64,000 nucleotides of DNA from Achatina immaculata. Taxonomy: Eukaryota > Mollusca > Gastropoda > Stylommatophora > Achatinidae. Positions within the stretch are counted from its first letter, which is position 1; each line of letters starts with the position of its first letter. The position numbers were made by a program, and so were the translations under genes. The notes under the pieces are model-generated. The model was not told where the DNA came from. It ran no database searches and saw only the letters and a program-made list of their open reading frames with translations. Below are positions 23,213 through 61,000 of the stretch, piece after piece. The stretch lies in contig CM019691.1 in the NCBI GenBank assembly GCA_009760885.1, positions 32,749,814 to 32,813,813 of the forward strand, read 5' to 3'.

Positions 23213-23482
23213 TAAACTACCTTCTGGAAATATACCAAGAAACCCAAACAACAACAGCAACATGCAGTAGATATCTCTCACAGAAATACAGTGATATTAT
23301 ACATACATGGTCTTTTTTTTTCCCCAATGATCAAGGATTACTGAGAATGCCTTCACGTGGCTCAAGGAGTTTGAAAAGAAAATAGCTGCAGCAACAGTTT
23401 CTTTCAACTAACTATATCATTTCAACCTGACCAACAACATACGGTGGTGATTCATCTGAAAATAATACAGGAAAGAATCTCT

Positions 23483-23663
23483 TTATTCACGATTTTGACA
23501 ACGGTTGCAATTAAATTCTGCCTTCTCGAACTCTGGGACTGAAATTTCATGCGCTGTCATGTTAAGAATATTTACCATGTACGTCTGTTCTCCAGTGTCG
23601 TAAACAATCCATTTATAGTACTTGAACCAGAAAATGCCCCCGAGAAAAATTTTGTAAGGTAAT
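23483..23663 (-). other. Unassigned protein-like open stretch (possible 3'-terminal exon)
   Basis: The minus strand reads SALPYKIFLGGIFWFKYYKW, then VYDTGEQTYMV, NMTAHEISVPEFEKAEF and CNRCQNRE before a TAA that overlaps AATAAAG. The composition looks protein-like and the stop lies in a poly(A)-signal-like hexamer, so it could be a terminal exon or a remnant. I recognise no family and found no partner exon. Confidence 0.25.
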
Positions 23664-24369
23664 GCAGAACTATTCTCGGTCACCGTACCCTATTGATTGT
23701 GCAGTCTTGTTTGCATCCACCTATGCCCCCCCACCCCCTTTTAAAAAACGCGGAGATGTCCCCTGGGGGGCCCCAAAGCAATACACTAACTGCACCCTCA
23801 CCCTCTCTCTTTGGGCGTGGCGGCAGAAATCTGTTTTGACAGCTGCCTGTTTGCTTTCTGCGAACTTCTCTTTGGCCTAAATCTGCTCCGTGTGGGCAAT
23901 AATTTATAAATATTTGAAAAGCAGATAAAGAAAAAGGTTGTTACTCCCAGATTTTTACTTTTTTATACATGCAGTGTGTAGGCGATCCTGCTTAACAACG
24001 ATAGACCTGTCAGAAGAAGAGTGGGCCACTAAATTGTTAATATTGTTTTACAATGAGAGATTAGACATTATAATCTTGTATTATGAAATTTCTGACGCGA
24101 TTAAATTACATTAAAACCATATAGATTTTGACTTGGTAAGGCTCGGATCTATATAACACTTAGGCTCCATGTTAAAAATAATAAAATAATATATTTTTGA
24201 GGCTCTATATATTGGGGCCCTAAACTGTCGTTTTTAGCTTATGCCTTTGCCTAAATCCAGCACATATTATATACATTAAATACAGTTTTAGTTATATGTC
24301 GGAATATAACTAAAACTTTATTTAGTATATATAATCCGTGCTAGATTTAGGCATAGGCGTAAGATTTTT

Positions 24370-24530
24370 TTTTAAAGAGGAAGACCAAGGCGAAGATGGC
24401 TGCAAGACATCGTTGATGATCTGGAATGGATGCATCAGCAACAGGGCATCTTGCTTACAACCGAAAGGCCTGCAGAAGAGCTGTTAAGGAGGCAAAGTTC
24501 CGCAAGGGACGTGCAAATGACTGACTGACT
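24370..24530 (+). mobile_element. LINE family B 3' fragment
   Basis: AGAGGAAGACCAAGGCGAAG through GGCAAAGTTCCGCAAGGGAC to ACTGACTGACTG matches the family B terminus. Confidence 0.8.
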
Positions 24531-24746
24531 GTCGTGTCTGAAAAAAATGTTAAATCTATCATGCTTTATTTACTTCTGCTGGTTATTTGAAAGGGAGCTG
24601 AGAGCCACAGATACGCCGACGTTAGATGCTACATCTAGCCGAACCTACTTCCATGTGGTTCTGTCTTTACAAATACATAGAATACGTCCAAAGGTTCAAA
24701 TCAGGTGTGTTACTTGTAATGGTGAAAGTGCCGAACTGCATCTTGT

Positions 24747-24962
24747 CTCTGAGGTGCAGCTTATTTCTAGAATGTTAGAACAGCTGCAGGAAGGTCATTA
24801 TAGTGCAGCTTATGTCTAGAATGTTAGAACAGCTGCAGGAAGGTCATTATAGTGCAGCCTATGTCTAGAATGTTAGAACAGCTGCAGGAAGGTCATTATA
24901 GTGCAGCCTATGTCTAGAATGTTAGAACAGCTGCAGGAAGGTCATTATAGTGCAGCTTATCT
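24747..24962. repeat. 49-bp minisatellite
   Basis: Four and a half nearly perfect units beginning GTGCAGCTTATGTCTAGAAT and ending GGTCATTATA. Confidence 0.92.
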
Positions 24963-25149
24963 GTACTGGAAGTTAAATTAGCTACCGTAGGACATGTTAA
25001 CTTCAATGTCACCAGGAAAGTCATTTACCTCAAGGTAAAGGAAGTCACCCGCGAGGCATCTGAACATCTTGGAAGTAAAGAAAGTCACCGGCGGCTGTTT
25101 CAGTGTCCAGGAAGTTAAGAAAGCGACGGTGAGCTATTGTTAAGTCTGA

Positions 25150-25270
25150 TATAATTTTTCCTTTCAAGACTGAATGACTGATTCACTGACTGACTGATTG
25201 ACTGACTGACTGACTCACTCACTCACTCACAGTGTTGTTTTGTTCATTTGTTGCTTTTTCTCTCTCTCTC
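25150..25270. repeat. (TGAC)n/(TCAC)n and (CT)n tract
   Basis: Short runs of GACT, CACT and CT just downstream of the transporter stop codon on its 3' side. Confidence 0.7.
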
Positions 25271-25426
25271 TGTTTAGTTACGCAAGAAACCTGGGCAGTG
25301 TGTGACATTAATGACAACTGTCAACATTGACATTTTTACGCCGCTGATCTTAAAATTTAGAGTAAAGTAGAGCCGAAATGTCAGCTTTCCAAAACTCTCT
25401 CTTTCGTTCAGTTTCCGACCTTGATC

Positions 25427-51672
<26,246 letters not shown>

Positions 51673-52430
51673 TCAATCTCATACGTCTATCAAAGTTCTT
51701 ATATGAAAACGGCTGGAATTCGTTTAAGAAACGCTACATATGGATAGAACTTGAGGAGAAACAATCTTGCTTCGCATATAACAAGTATAAAATATATATT
51801 TATTGTCTATTTGGCACTATTTTTCTCTAATAAACTATACTACATAACAACGTAGAAGAGAAACTATAGAAATTACTCAATACCAGCGTTTAAACTGATA
51901 CCGAAAGTAACTGTATCTTTAACTTATAGATTCCAGGCGAAAGAAATGACACGATTTTTTTTTCATGCTAAAAAAGTTTCATAATCTCTCAAACAAGCGT
52001 AGGAAAGTAGTTCCCGTCTTATGTTCCTGGGAGCGTGTGTTAACACGATCAAATGATTAAGCGTGCATCCTTGCAACTCCAAGTCAAATCTCTCACACAC
52101 AGACTGAAATTATTGGTGAAGGAGAGACACCTTCAAGCGCCTCAGCAGGAGCGCTATTCCTGGCTACGAAATTGTCAGAAGCCCATACAAGTCATAGAAT
52201 GCTTCGATGAGCATATTGGTTTTGGGAGCGGAATCTGATAAAATGGCCTGTCTCAGTGCAGGTTCAATTTTCCATGGTTTGTGAACTAAATGAAGGGGCC
52301 CCGTGTGAACTAAATGAAAGGCCCGTGTGGCTCTGTCCACAAAACTGGAATGATTTTAGTTGGAAATATTTGGCAATCTGGAAGACCTATTTGTGTGTCT
52401 ATCACTCACCCCGTTCGTCCACGCAATGCT
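51673..52430. promoter_or_regulatory. Upstream flank of the transporter, no defined promoter
   Basis: This is where the transporter's 5' UTR or promoter would lie if its first exon is coding. I see no convincing TATA box or CpG-rich block. Confidence 0.2.
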
Positions 52431-52566
<136 letters not shown>

Positions 52567-52694
52567 ACACGTACACTCATGCTATTTTAAGTGTTTTTCT
52601 GTTTTAAGCGTTATAAAAGCTCTTATTTTAGTGTTGTAAGTAAGATAATGGGTAAACTTCGCACTTCATAATGGGTAGACGCCATAAGAAAATA

Positions 52695-53880
52695 GAAGAA
52701 GTCAATATAGTCCAAACTGGTTTCAGGTAAGGAAGAAGATCAAGAGATCATATATTCAATATAAGATTAATAATAGAGAAATGCAGAATGTTTAATGTGA
52801 ATCTATATTTATCTTTTACAGACTACTCAAAGGCATTTGATTGTGTACAACACCAGAAACTTTGGGAAATAATGGAAAAAATGAGATTTCCAACACATTT
52901 GATACAATTAACATCACTACTGTATCTAGACCAACAGGTAACAGTAAGAATAAATGGTGAAACAACAACTTGGTGTGACATAAAACAAGGGGTCTGCCAG
53001 GGGTGCATATTGTCGCCTTACTTATTTAATTTGTATACCGAAAATACAATGAGGAATGTTAGAGAAGATGTAGACAAAGAATATAACGATGCCATAACAA
53101 GTGGAGGTTATAAATTATCAGAGATTAGATCACAAAGAGGAATGGAAAAACTAATTATGTCAGTCCGTAAGAATAGTGAAGAGCAAAACCTCTATCTTAA
53201 TGCAAAGAAAACTAAATTGATGACAACTGACAAAACAAATAAGGCAGCTGAAATATGTATCAAAGAGAGAAATTGGAAGAAGTGCAGAGTTTTGAATATC
53301 TTGGATCACTACTAACTAGTAATTGAGATACAATGAGGGAAATTAAAAAGGAGGACATCTATTGCTCTTTAGAAAGTAAAGCAACTAAAGAATCTGTGGA
53401 GAGGAACAGACAGAACTACAAAATAATATTTTTAAGGGCATGCATTCTTCCAATCGCAACACATGTCTGTGAGACCTGGACACTTAACAAAACAGTTGAG
53501 AAACACTTAAATGCTTTTGAATGCAAATGCTACAGAAGAGTTCTTCAAATATCATGGACACAAAAAAAAAAGAATAAATATATTCATACTACAAGAACTT
53601 AATATTGAAGAAGGTTGGCTAGTAAAGAGGATTAAACAAAGAAAACTGAAATAATTTAAACACATTAAACGTCATGATAATCTAGAGAAGACCGTCTTGG
53701 AAGGGTACATAATGGGAAAAAGATATAGAGGAAGACCAAGACGAAGATGGCTGCAAGACATCGTTGATGATCTTCAAATGGATGCATCAGCAACAGGCCA
53801 TCTTGCTCACAACCGAGAGGCCTACAGGAATGCTGTTAGGGAGGCAAAGTTCCGCAAGGGACATGCAAATGAATGAAATG
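52695..53880 (+). mobile_element. LINE family B, longest plus-strand copy
   Basis: Encodes SFTDYSKAFDCVQHQKLWEI, QGVCQGCILSPYLFNLYTEN and NLYLNAKKTKLMTTDKTNKA, then frameshifts, ending with the GGGACATGCAAATGAATGAA terminus. It is the counterpart of 45220-46425. The YADD block is deleted in this copy too. Confidence 0.88.
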
Positions 53881-54062
53881 AATGTAAGTAAGAAAGGAAA
53901 GTGGCTGTTTTGTGGGTCACAGAAATTAATTCACGATTAATATCTTGGCTGATGTAGATTTGACTTGGCAACAGTCTCCTACCGTGTAAAACTTAAGACA
54001 GTACGCAATGGGAATGGCTGATGTATCTGTGAGGTCCAGTACAAAGTGTAGACTCTCTGGAG

Positions 54063-54444
54063 CAGTCGTTCCTAAATACAACCAAAAAAAAATGTCCGCG
54101 AAGCCACTGCTGTTTCAAAATCCAGGGACGGACCTCCCATACTATGGAAACGTTGTCGAAACTTCATCCAGGTTCCAGTAACATGAGAGATCAGCCTCTT
54201 TCTAGCATCCCCTTTGTTGTTCCCGCACCTGCCCGCCTGTAGGGTGCCGTCATACGATCAGTTTGTCTCCGAGGCTGCAACATTTCGCGCGTCAGAAAAC
54301 CCCACACAAGATTCGCAGCTACGTCCGTTGTTAAACACTTCACAGCGAAAATAAAGAAAAAGGACCTTGAGTTCTTGTCTCGGGCCCACATGGCAGATTC
54401 TACGAACCCCTGGGGGTCAACGGATCACCAATTGGGAACCACTG
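54063..54444. mobile_element. Non-autonomous hAT element with target duplication
   Basis: Terminal repeats CAGTCGTTCCTAAA (left) and CAGTGGTTCCCAAT (right, reverse complement) are flanked by 8-base duplications CTCTGGAG (54055-54062) and CTCTAGAG (54445-54452), one difference. The 382-base length and lack of transposase mark it as non-autonomous; the target fits the hAT preference for a central CTCTAGAG-like site. Confidence 0.85.
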
Positions 54445-54984
54445 CTCTAGAGCAACTCAACATTACTGAAAGAAAAACAGTATAACAGTAATTAGTACGA
54501 CAAGGTCTATGGCCTATTCTCCACGTAGAGATTGGAGATGTGATGTATCATGTAGCGTGGTTAGGAGAGGCACACTGCGAACGTGTAATCAACCAAGCAG
54601 TGGCGCAGTCAACCCTCATCTTTGTCATAATGCTCAGGTAGCCAGAGAATTATCAAACGCTCATAGAGGTAAGAGTGTTATGCTATTCAAGAAAGTACAA
54701 ATTGGTAGATATGTAGGCTTCAGTATCTTACAAGGTTCGTTTTAAGCGACGTAAAGGGGATATGACCCCTGCGTTTTCTTTAATGACAGATATTTTTATT
54801 CACCATTATTTGAACAAAATTCTACAGCTGCTAGGCTATTCAGCATCTTAGGCAGGACTGATCTTTAATAAACTGTAGTCCTCAAGAACCGTTTCTGTGT
54901 CTTTTGAGATCTGAAGTTTAAACATCTCCGTGATCGGATCAGTGTTTGACCGGCCTTAAGGACATATCCCACTAGTACTGAGTC

Positions 54985-55330
54985 AGTCAGTCAGTCAATC
55001 AGTCAGTCAGTCAGTCATTTGCATATCCCTTGCGGAACTCTGCCTTCTTAACAGCTCTTCTGTAGGCCTCTCGGTTGTAAGCTAGATGCTCCCTGCTGCT
55101 GATGCATCCGTTTGCAGATTATCAACGATGTATTGCAACCATCTTCGCCTTGGTCTTCCTCTTTTTATTTTTCCCATTATGCACCATTCAAAGGCGGTCT
55201 TCACTAAATTCTCGTGACTTTTAATGTATCAAAAATATTTAAGTTTTCTCTGTTTAATCTTTTTTACTAGCCAACCTTCTTCGATATTAGGTTCTTGTAA
55301 TATGGATATATGTGTTCTTTTTGTGTCCAT
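54985..55330 (-). mobile_element. LINE family B 3' fragment
   Basis: CAGTCAGTCAGTCATTTGCA, then TGTAGGCCTCTCGGTTGTAA and CGCCTTGGTCTTCCTC on plus are the complement of the family B end. Confidence 0.82.
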
Positions 55331-56219
55331 GAAGTTTGAAGGATTCTTACATAGCTAAAGGCATCCCCACATTCATTCTTACAAACAGTTTCTACAGTAA
55401 AATATCTTCTACCTCTTACCCAGTGCCTAATGTTCTTGAAACTTGTCATCAAGACTAAGATGTCGTCCAATAAGAAACAATGTAGCAGAGATTTTAGCAT
55501 TCATTCCACTCATTCAAGGTGTGTTGCTGACCACATCATCCTTTAAGATGCCGACTGATCAATCAAAATATGGGACTAATGTCATACCCCATCATCAGAA
55601 CCCGCTACATTATTTGCCTTTCTTTACACTTATCATGGTAACGGTTCAATAAATTGTTTTTGTACGTTGACTGAAGCTTTGCCAAAAGTCCTAACTCCAG
55701 AATTAAGATCCAGACCTATTGTATAAAATATAGTTACCCTGTATTCCATGAACGATTGATACGTACATGTATTGTTAACACTCTCATATGATGTAAATGT
55801 GTGTTAAACTGAAAAGCAAATGAAGAAGGAAATAGAGGAAGGCAATGTCATTTACACATAGTATATTTAACATTCACAAATCTTCACCACACGCACACTC
55901 GAACACAGCTTCGTGCAAGTCACAGTTAAGGACTTTCCTTTTTTCCTATTATTTTCTCTAGCGTTATTTGTTGGGCATCAGTGATGGGAATCTGTATTCT
56001 CTCTTATTTTCCTATTTCTTTGTCCATTATGTTTTTGTATGATTAAGGTGTAAGCAAAACGTTAATTTATAATGCTACTTTTGTTTTAAATGCCATTTGT
56101 AATCTAAGAAACATTTACAGTGCTCTGGTCAGCTTTAATTAGAAACAGATGTCCCGAATTAGCAGAGCATTCTCAGTCGTCGAGAAAACCAACCCCTGAT
56201 ATAAGAGAACATACAACCA
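55331..56219. other. Intergenic, nothing recognised
   Basis: Between the transporter and HOPX-like genes; unique-looking, AT-rich. Confidence 0.4.
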
Positions 56220-57070
56220 CGTTCAAAGTTTGCTGCTCTCATTATTTTCATTGCAACTACTTCTTTCCCTGAATTTATTTGTCATGTGTTCTATATGATC
56301 TTTGAATCCTAAACTGCGATCGAATCTTAGACCTAGATACTCCATCAAGTTAATTCTTTCAATAGCAACCCCACAGAAGCTCACCACGGGCACTGATCTG
56401 GTAGCAAGGTGGTTGTTTAGGGAGAGCCTAACAGTTGTCGTTGCATGGGCAGCCATTGCTCCGGAGGTGCTACGCCAAGCTGGCATAAGATCTAACTCTT
56501 CCTATACATCCTGGACAATTCTGACTGTCTTGGCCCTGTCTGTATACCAGAATGTCGCTCGCATAAGGCAGGGTTCATCCTTCCCCATCAAGCTGTTCCC
56601 TTGTTATCCGAAACTGTGTACACACTGAAGGGGACTAGTGACGATAACGATGAGCCTTGTGATGGGCCAGGAGCGACTGTTGTTATTTATGATGCTCATC
56701 TATAACATACTACTTTTCTCTGGTTGAGGATCTAAGTACTACTTTTCTCTGGTTGAGGATCTAAGTACTACTTTTCTCTGGTATTGAGCCGTCCATATAC
56801 AGTGAACGAGGACAGAGTGGATGTTGAGTTTTAGTAGCTGATACAGTAAAAAGTAAAATGGAACTCTTTTGTATGCATATTTTAGATCTATAGTAGGTGC
56901 ACAAGTTTCAACACCTGCATGGAATCCTTCACACGCATCATATACATTGCGCCATGTTTCTGTATTTCATCTTTAGCCTTCGGTGACGGCAGGCAAAATG
57001 TGCTGTTGTTCAAGTTCATATCCTACTTTCACGGCGACTTATAGCTTGCTAAGACAATTAACAAATGCCA
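56220..57070 (-). mobile_element. Decayed LINE fragment (Jockey-like)
   Basis: The minus strand encodes VSFCGVAIERINLMEYLGLR and FDRSLGFKDHIEHMTNKFRE, the YLG block after the reverse transcriptase. Higher coordinates carry earlier parts with broken frames. Confidence 0.65.
56690..56790. repeat. 30-bp tandem repeat
   Basis: Three units of CTACTTTTCTCTGGTTGAGG plus ATCTAAGTA, inside the LINE fragment. Confidence 0.85.
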
Positions 57071-57875
57071 CCAGAGAGAGCAGCTTATCCATGTATATTT
57101 AAATATTAGTAATACAGACAAGTGTGACATCTGTGTAGTCCCAAACTTTGCACTGTTCCCAATAACACACATTCCAACCAGAAAATAAATAACTACGCTG
57201 TTTCTCATGCTAAATGCTCACGTTTTTATTGCGAAAAAAAAACAACAAAGAACAATGCTTAAGCCTCTATCTACTAGCCTGTAATGCAATATCACTAACA
57301 ACAAGATTACAGTTCTGCAGTGGTATTTAGGGCAAAACGTCAAGTCATTACGCGCATTACTCACAGGATAAGGGCAATGAGTAACATACAGGAATACCAT
57401 ATTAACGAGGGATTTATGGGTCGTAATTACCGCCAAAGGCACAGAACAAGGATTACTTTGCTTTCAGTACTTTTCCCCCTGTAAGTTCCATGTCAGGCAT
57501 GTTCATTATAGATGTGTATGTGTCTTTGGTTTGCTTTCAGGTTCTGACACCAAAAATAACAGCGCTTGGCGTTGTGAAGCGGTGAAGGAGAATTAAAACA
57601 GTTGTAATGTTATACTTGAATGTGAAGAAGCTGAAAAGATTGGAATGAGTCGGTATCTCAGTGATGAGAACTCTGCCTTCTAAATCGTACTTTAAACATT
57701 AATAAACAAGAAATATATAAACAGACGAAATACCAGACTAAACTGTCGAGGTACATGTTATTAGTATCGATACTGCTCTTCGTTGCAGGTGTCGGCCTCG
57801 TTTTCAAATTAACAGACACAAACTAAGTAGTGCACAGCGTGTTGTCTGGACCGCCGTCTTTCATTGAAAGCCACA
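57071..57875. promoter_or_regulatory. Upstream flank of the HOPX-like gene
   Basis: Contains the presumed promoter or 5' UTR. No clear core promoter element. AT-rich with no recognised repeat. Confidence 0.2.
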
Positions 57876-58067
57876 ATGAATAACGACGGCTGCAAGACCA
57901 GAGATCCCGGTATTCAAGCCCAGTTAAGCCCAACACACCAGCTTCCCAGGATCACCGATGATCAGTTGAGAGATCTGGAGAACAACTTCCGGAACAATAG
58001 GAACCCTTCTGGTCTTGACATAACAATTGTGGCAGCGGAAGTCGGGTTGCCAGAAACAGAGGTCAAG
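57876..58067 (+). CDS. HOPX: HOPX-like exon 1
   Basis: The exon runs from ATG (context CCACAATGA) to AAG|GTACGG. It encodes a 25-residue leader and helices 1 and 2 of the homeodomain (DQLRDLENNF, IVAAEVGLPETEVK). Between LEN and WF the spacing equals a canonical homeodomain, one residue shorter than human HOPX. Confidence 0.9.
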
Positions 58068-61000
58068 GTACGGTTGTGACAGCAGTTTTAATTTAAGTTT
58101 TATGCGAGAAATTTTCTGTTAAACGGGAGATCTGTAAGTTCTTTTAAAGTTAGTTACGAGTGATGTAATCTGTAAGTAATCGTAAGTGATCGTTACAGAT
58201 TATGAAATATGCAGTATCTGTCTTATACATTGAAACTTAGTCTTTGCAACGCATATATTACATTTCATAACATATTTGCTCAGGAAATGCGGCATCAATG
58301 CAGTATATTTGTATCACAGAATGTAGCATCTCGAAATCGCAGAATGTAGCATTTCTGTATCACAGACTGCAACTCTGTATCACAGAATGTAGCACGTCTG
58401 TATCACAGAGTGCAGCATCTCTGTATCACAGAATGTGGTATCCCCATATCACGGAATACAACATCAATATATCAAAGAATATAACATCTCTATATCGCAT
58501 AATGTAGCATCATTATATCAAAGAATATAACATCTCTATATCACAGAATGTAGCATCATTATATCAAAGAATATAACATTTCTGTATCACAGAATGTAAC
58601 ATCATTATATCAAAGATTGTAACATCTCTGTATCACAGAATGTAGCAAGTGCAAGATGTCTCTGTGTTATAGTTTGTTTTCTCTCAGCCCACCTGTTGAG
58701 AACAACTATTACATTTCTATAACACGGGAAATAATCGTACAACAAGCACTGTGGCAGTGTTTTAGTTTAACTGGGATATGGCTCCTATACAACATGGAAT
58801 CTAGAATAGACTCTTCTTTTCTTCACATACACTTGAGCAATGGCCCCTGAATTGTATAGAAAGAGCAGTTCTAAGGGGGAGAGGGGGGTGTATTCTCAGC
58901 ACGTATCTAAGTGTTCCAAACATGTGTAACTTCCTCATGAAATTATTTTTTTTTTTTAAGACGACGAAAACAACAGGTCATGACCCGGTGGTATTGCAAA
59001 CCGGGTCCACCCGTAACAAGATGTGGACCATACCCCCGGCATACAGTGTGCAGGGCAGGCCTCATACATTTCGTTTAGTTACAAAAAAAAAAAAATAACG
59101 AAGCTTTTGTTTAACCAAAGCGCATGTTGATCAGGTTATCTGCCAAAAGGACACTTTGACCTCATCCACTTTGATCTTAACCAGAAGGCCGAGAAGCGAT
59201 TTCTAAAACAAACAAAAAAAATCATTAAAGAAGCTACGAACTGGATACTGCTTTGCAAATTGTATAAAAACCCAACGATAAAATTCGGCTTATTGAAAGT
59301 GGAATTTCACTGTACATCTTTATTTAACATTCATGATTTAAAAAAAATTTTTTTTTCATCTGCTTCTCTCCAAAGCAACTTGATCTGTCTGTGGGTGATT
59401 TAATACTTTGTACTGTTAGTTTTCTCAGCGTTTGTTTCTGTTGTGTCTTTGTGTTCAGCAAACAGTAAATAATATGTTTTATCGCCCTTTTCTTAGCTGT
59501 TCTGTCCAACAAGAGTTCCCTCCCTCCCCCGCGCGGGCTCTGAATACAGTTTCTGTGAGAGCTGCTTGATCAGGCGCATTTTCTTTGTTTCGTTGCCAGT
59601 TTAATTCTTACTTCTTTTTAATGTTTTTACAACTGAATTATTATTTCATCGTTTCTCAGTTCTTTGAAATTTTTGTTAAATTTTACAAGTTTATTCTGAT
59701 TGTTTTTCACTGTTCTTTAGTATTATAATTCAGTGCATATTTTGTAATGCGTGTTCTGTAGTTGGTGTTGTAATATGCCACAACACAACAGAGGTTCTTA
59801 GGCTTTGTATGACTATAACTCCAGCCTATTGGCTAACATGTTCCCATGATCCCTTACCGTCGAAATCACCCTTACCAGTCCTTTCAAGTGCCTTCTTCTT
59901 CTTCTTCTTCTTCTTTAGTGTTCGAGGAAAACTGGTCATGCTAAATCTGCAGCCCTGTCGCCCTGACGAAGTCCGCCGTCTTCTTCAGACTTGAGTGTGC
60001 GCCCCACAACTTTTCTTTCAGTTCCTCTCCCTTAGGCCAGATCTATGTCCGGAGGTTTGAGTGTGAGCCTCACAGCTTTTCTTTCAGTTCCTATCCCTTA
60101 GGCCAGATCTGTGCTCGGAGGTTTGAGTGTGAGCCTCACAGCTTTTCTTTCAGTTCCTCTCCCTTAGGCCAGATCTATGTCCGGAGGTTTGAGTGTGAGC
60201 CTCACAGCTTTTCTTTCAGTTCCTCTCCCTTAGGCCAGATCTGTGCTCGGAGGTTTGAGTGTGAGCCTCACAGCTTTTCTTTCAGTTCCTCTCCCTTAGG
60301 CCAGATCTGTGCTCGGAGGTTTGAGTGGGGTAGACAGGTTTGCAGGTTGTGTTCTGGTGTCCGGATCCCAAAGCCACAGGGGCACTCATTTGTATGTGAC
60401 ATTTTGATGCGATAAAGGTGGCTTAGAAGTTTGCAGTGTCCCGTTCTTAGTTGAAAGATTGTGGTTTGCTGGTATCTCCGTAGTTGATGCATGGGGTATT
60501 TTTTCATTCTGTTTTCATTTTTGTTTTCCAGTTGGTGTTTAGGTTGTTGAGGATGATGGTTTTTGTTTCTTTATATGTTACTGCTTTTAAGTACCAATAT
60601 TTCAAAAGATCTCAAAAGCTTGATTTTATTTTACATATGATTAGCTAGAAACCGGAACAGCCGACGTAAAATTCAAATCTAACAACATCATTTTTAAATA
60701 AAACTGTTCAAATTGGGCCCCATGCCTTCATCGTTCCTTCAGAGATTGGGTCCTATGCCTCCATCGTTCGTTCAGAGATTGAGTCCCATGCCCTCATCGT
60801 TTGTTCAGAGATTGGGTCCCATGCCTCCATTGTTCGTTCAGAGAATGGGTCCCATGCTTCCATCGTTCGTTCAGAGAATGGGTCACATGCCTCCATCTTT
60901 CGTTCAGAGAATGGGTCATATGTCTCCATCTTTCGTTCAGAGATTGGGTCACATGCCTCCATCTTTCGTTCAGAGAATGGGTCATATGTTTCCATCTTTC

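Noticed and set aside
54509..54745. Gene with 78 codons (MAYSPRRDW...)
   Set aside because: No splice context, family resemblance or coding signal beyond openness.
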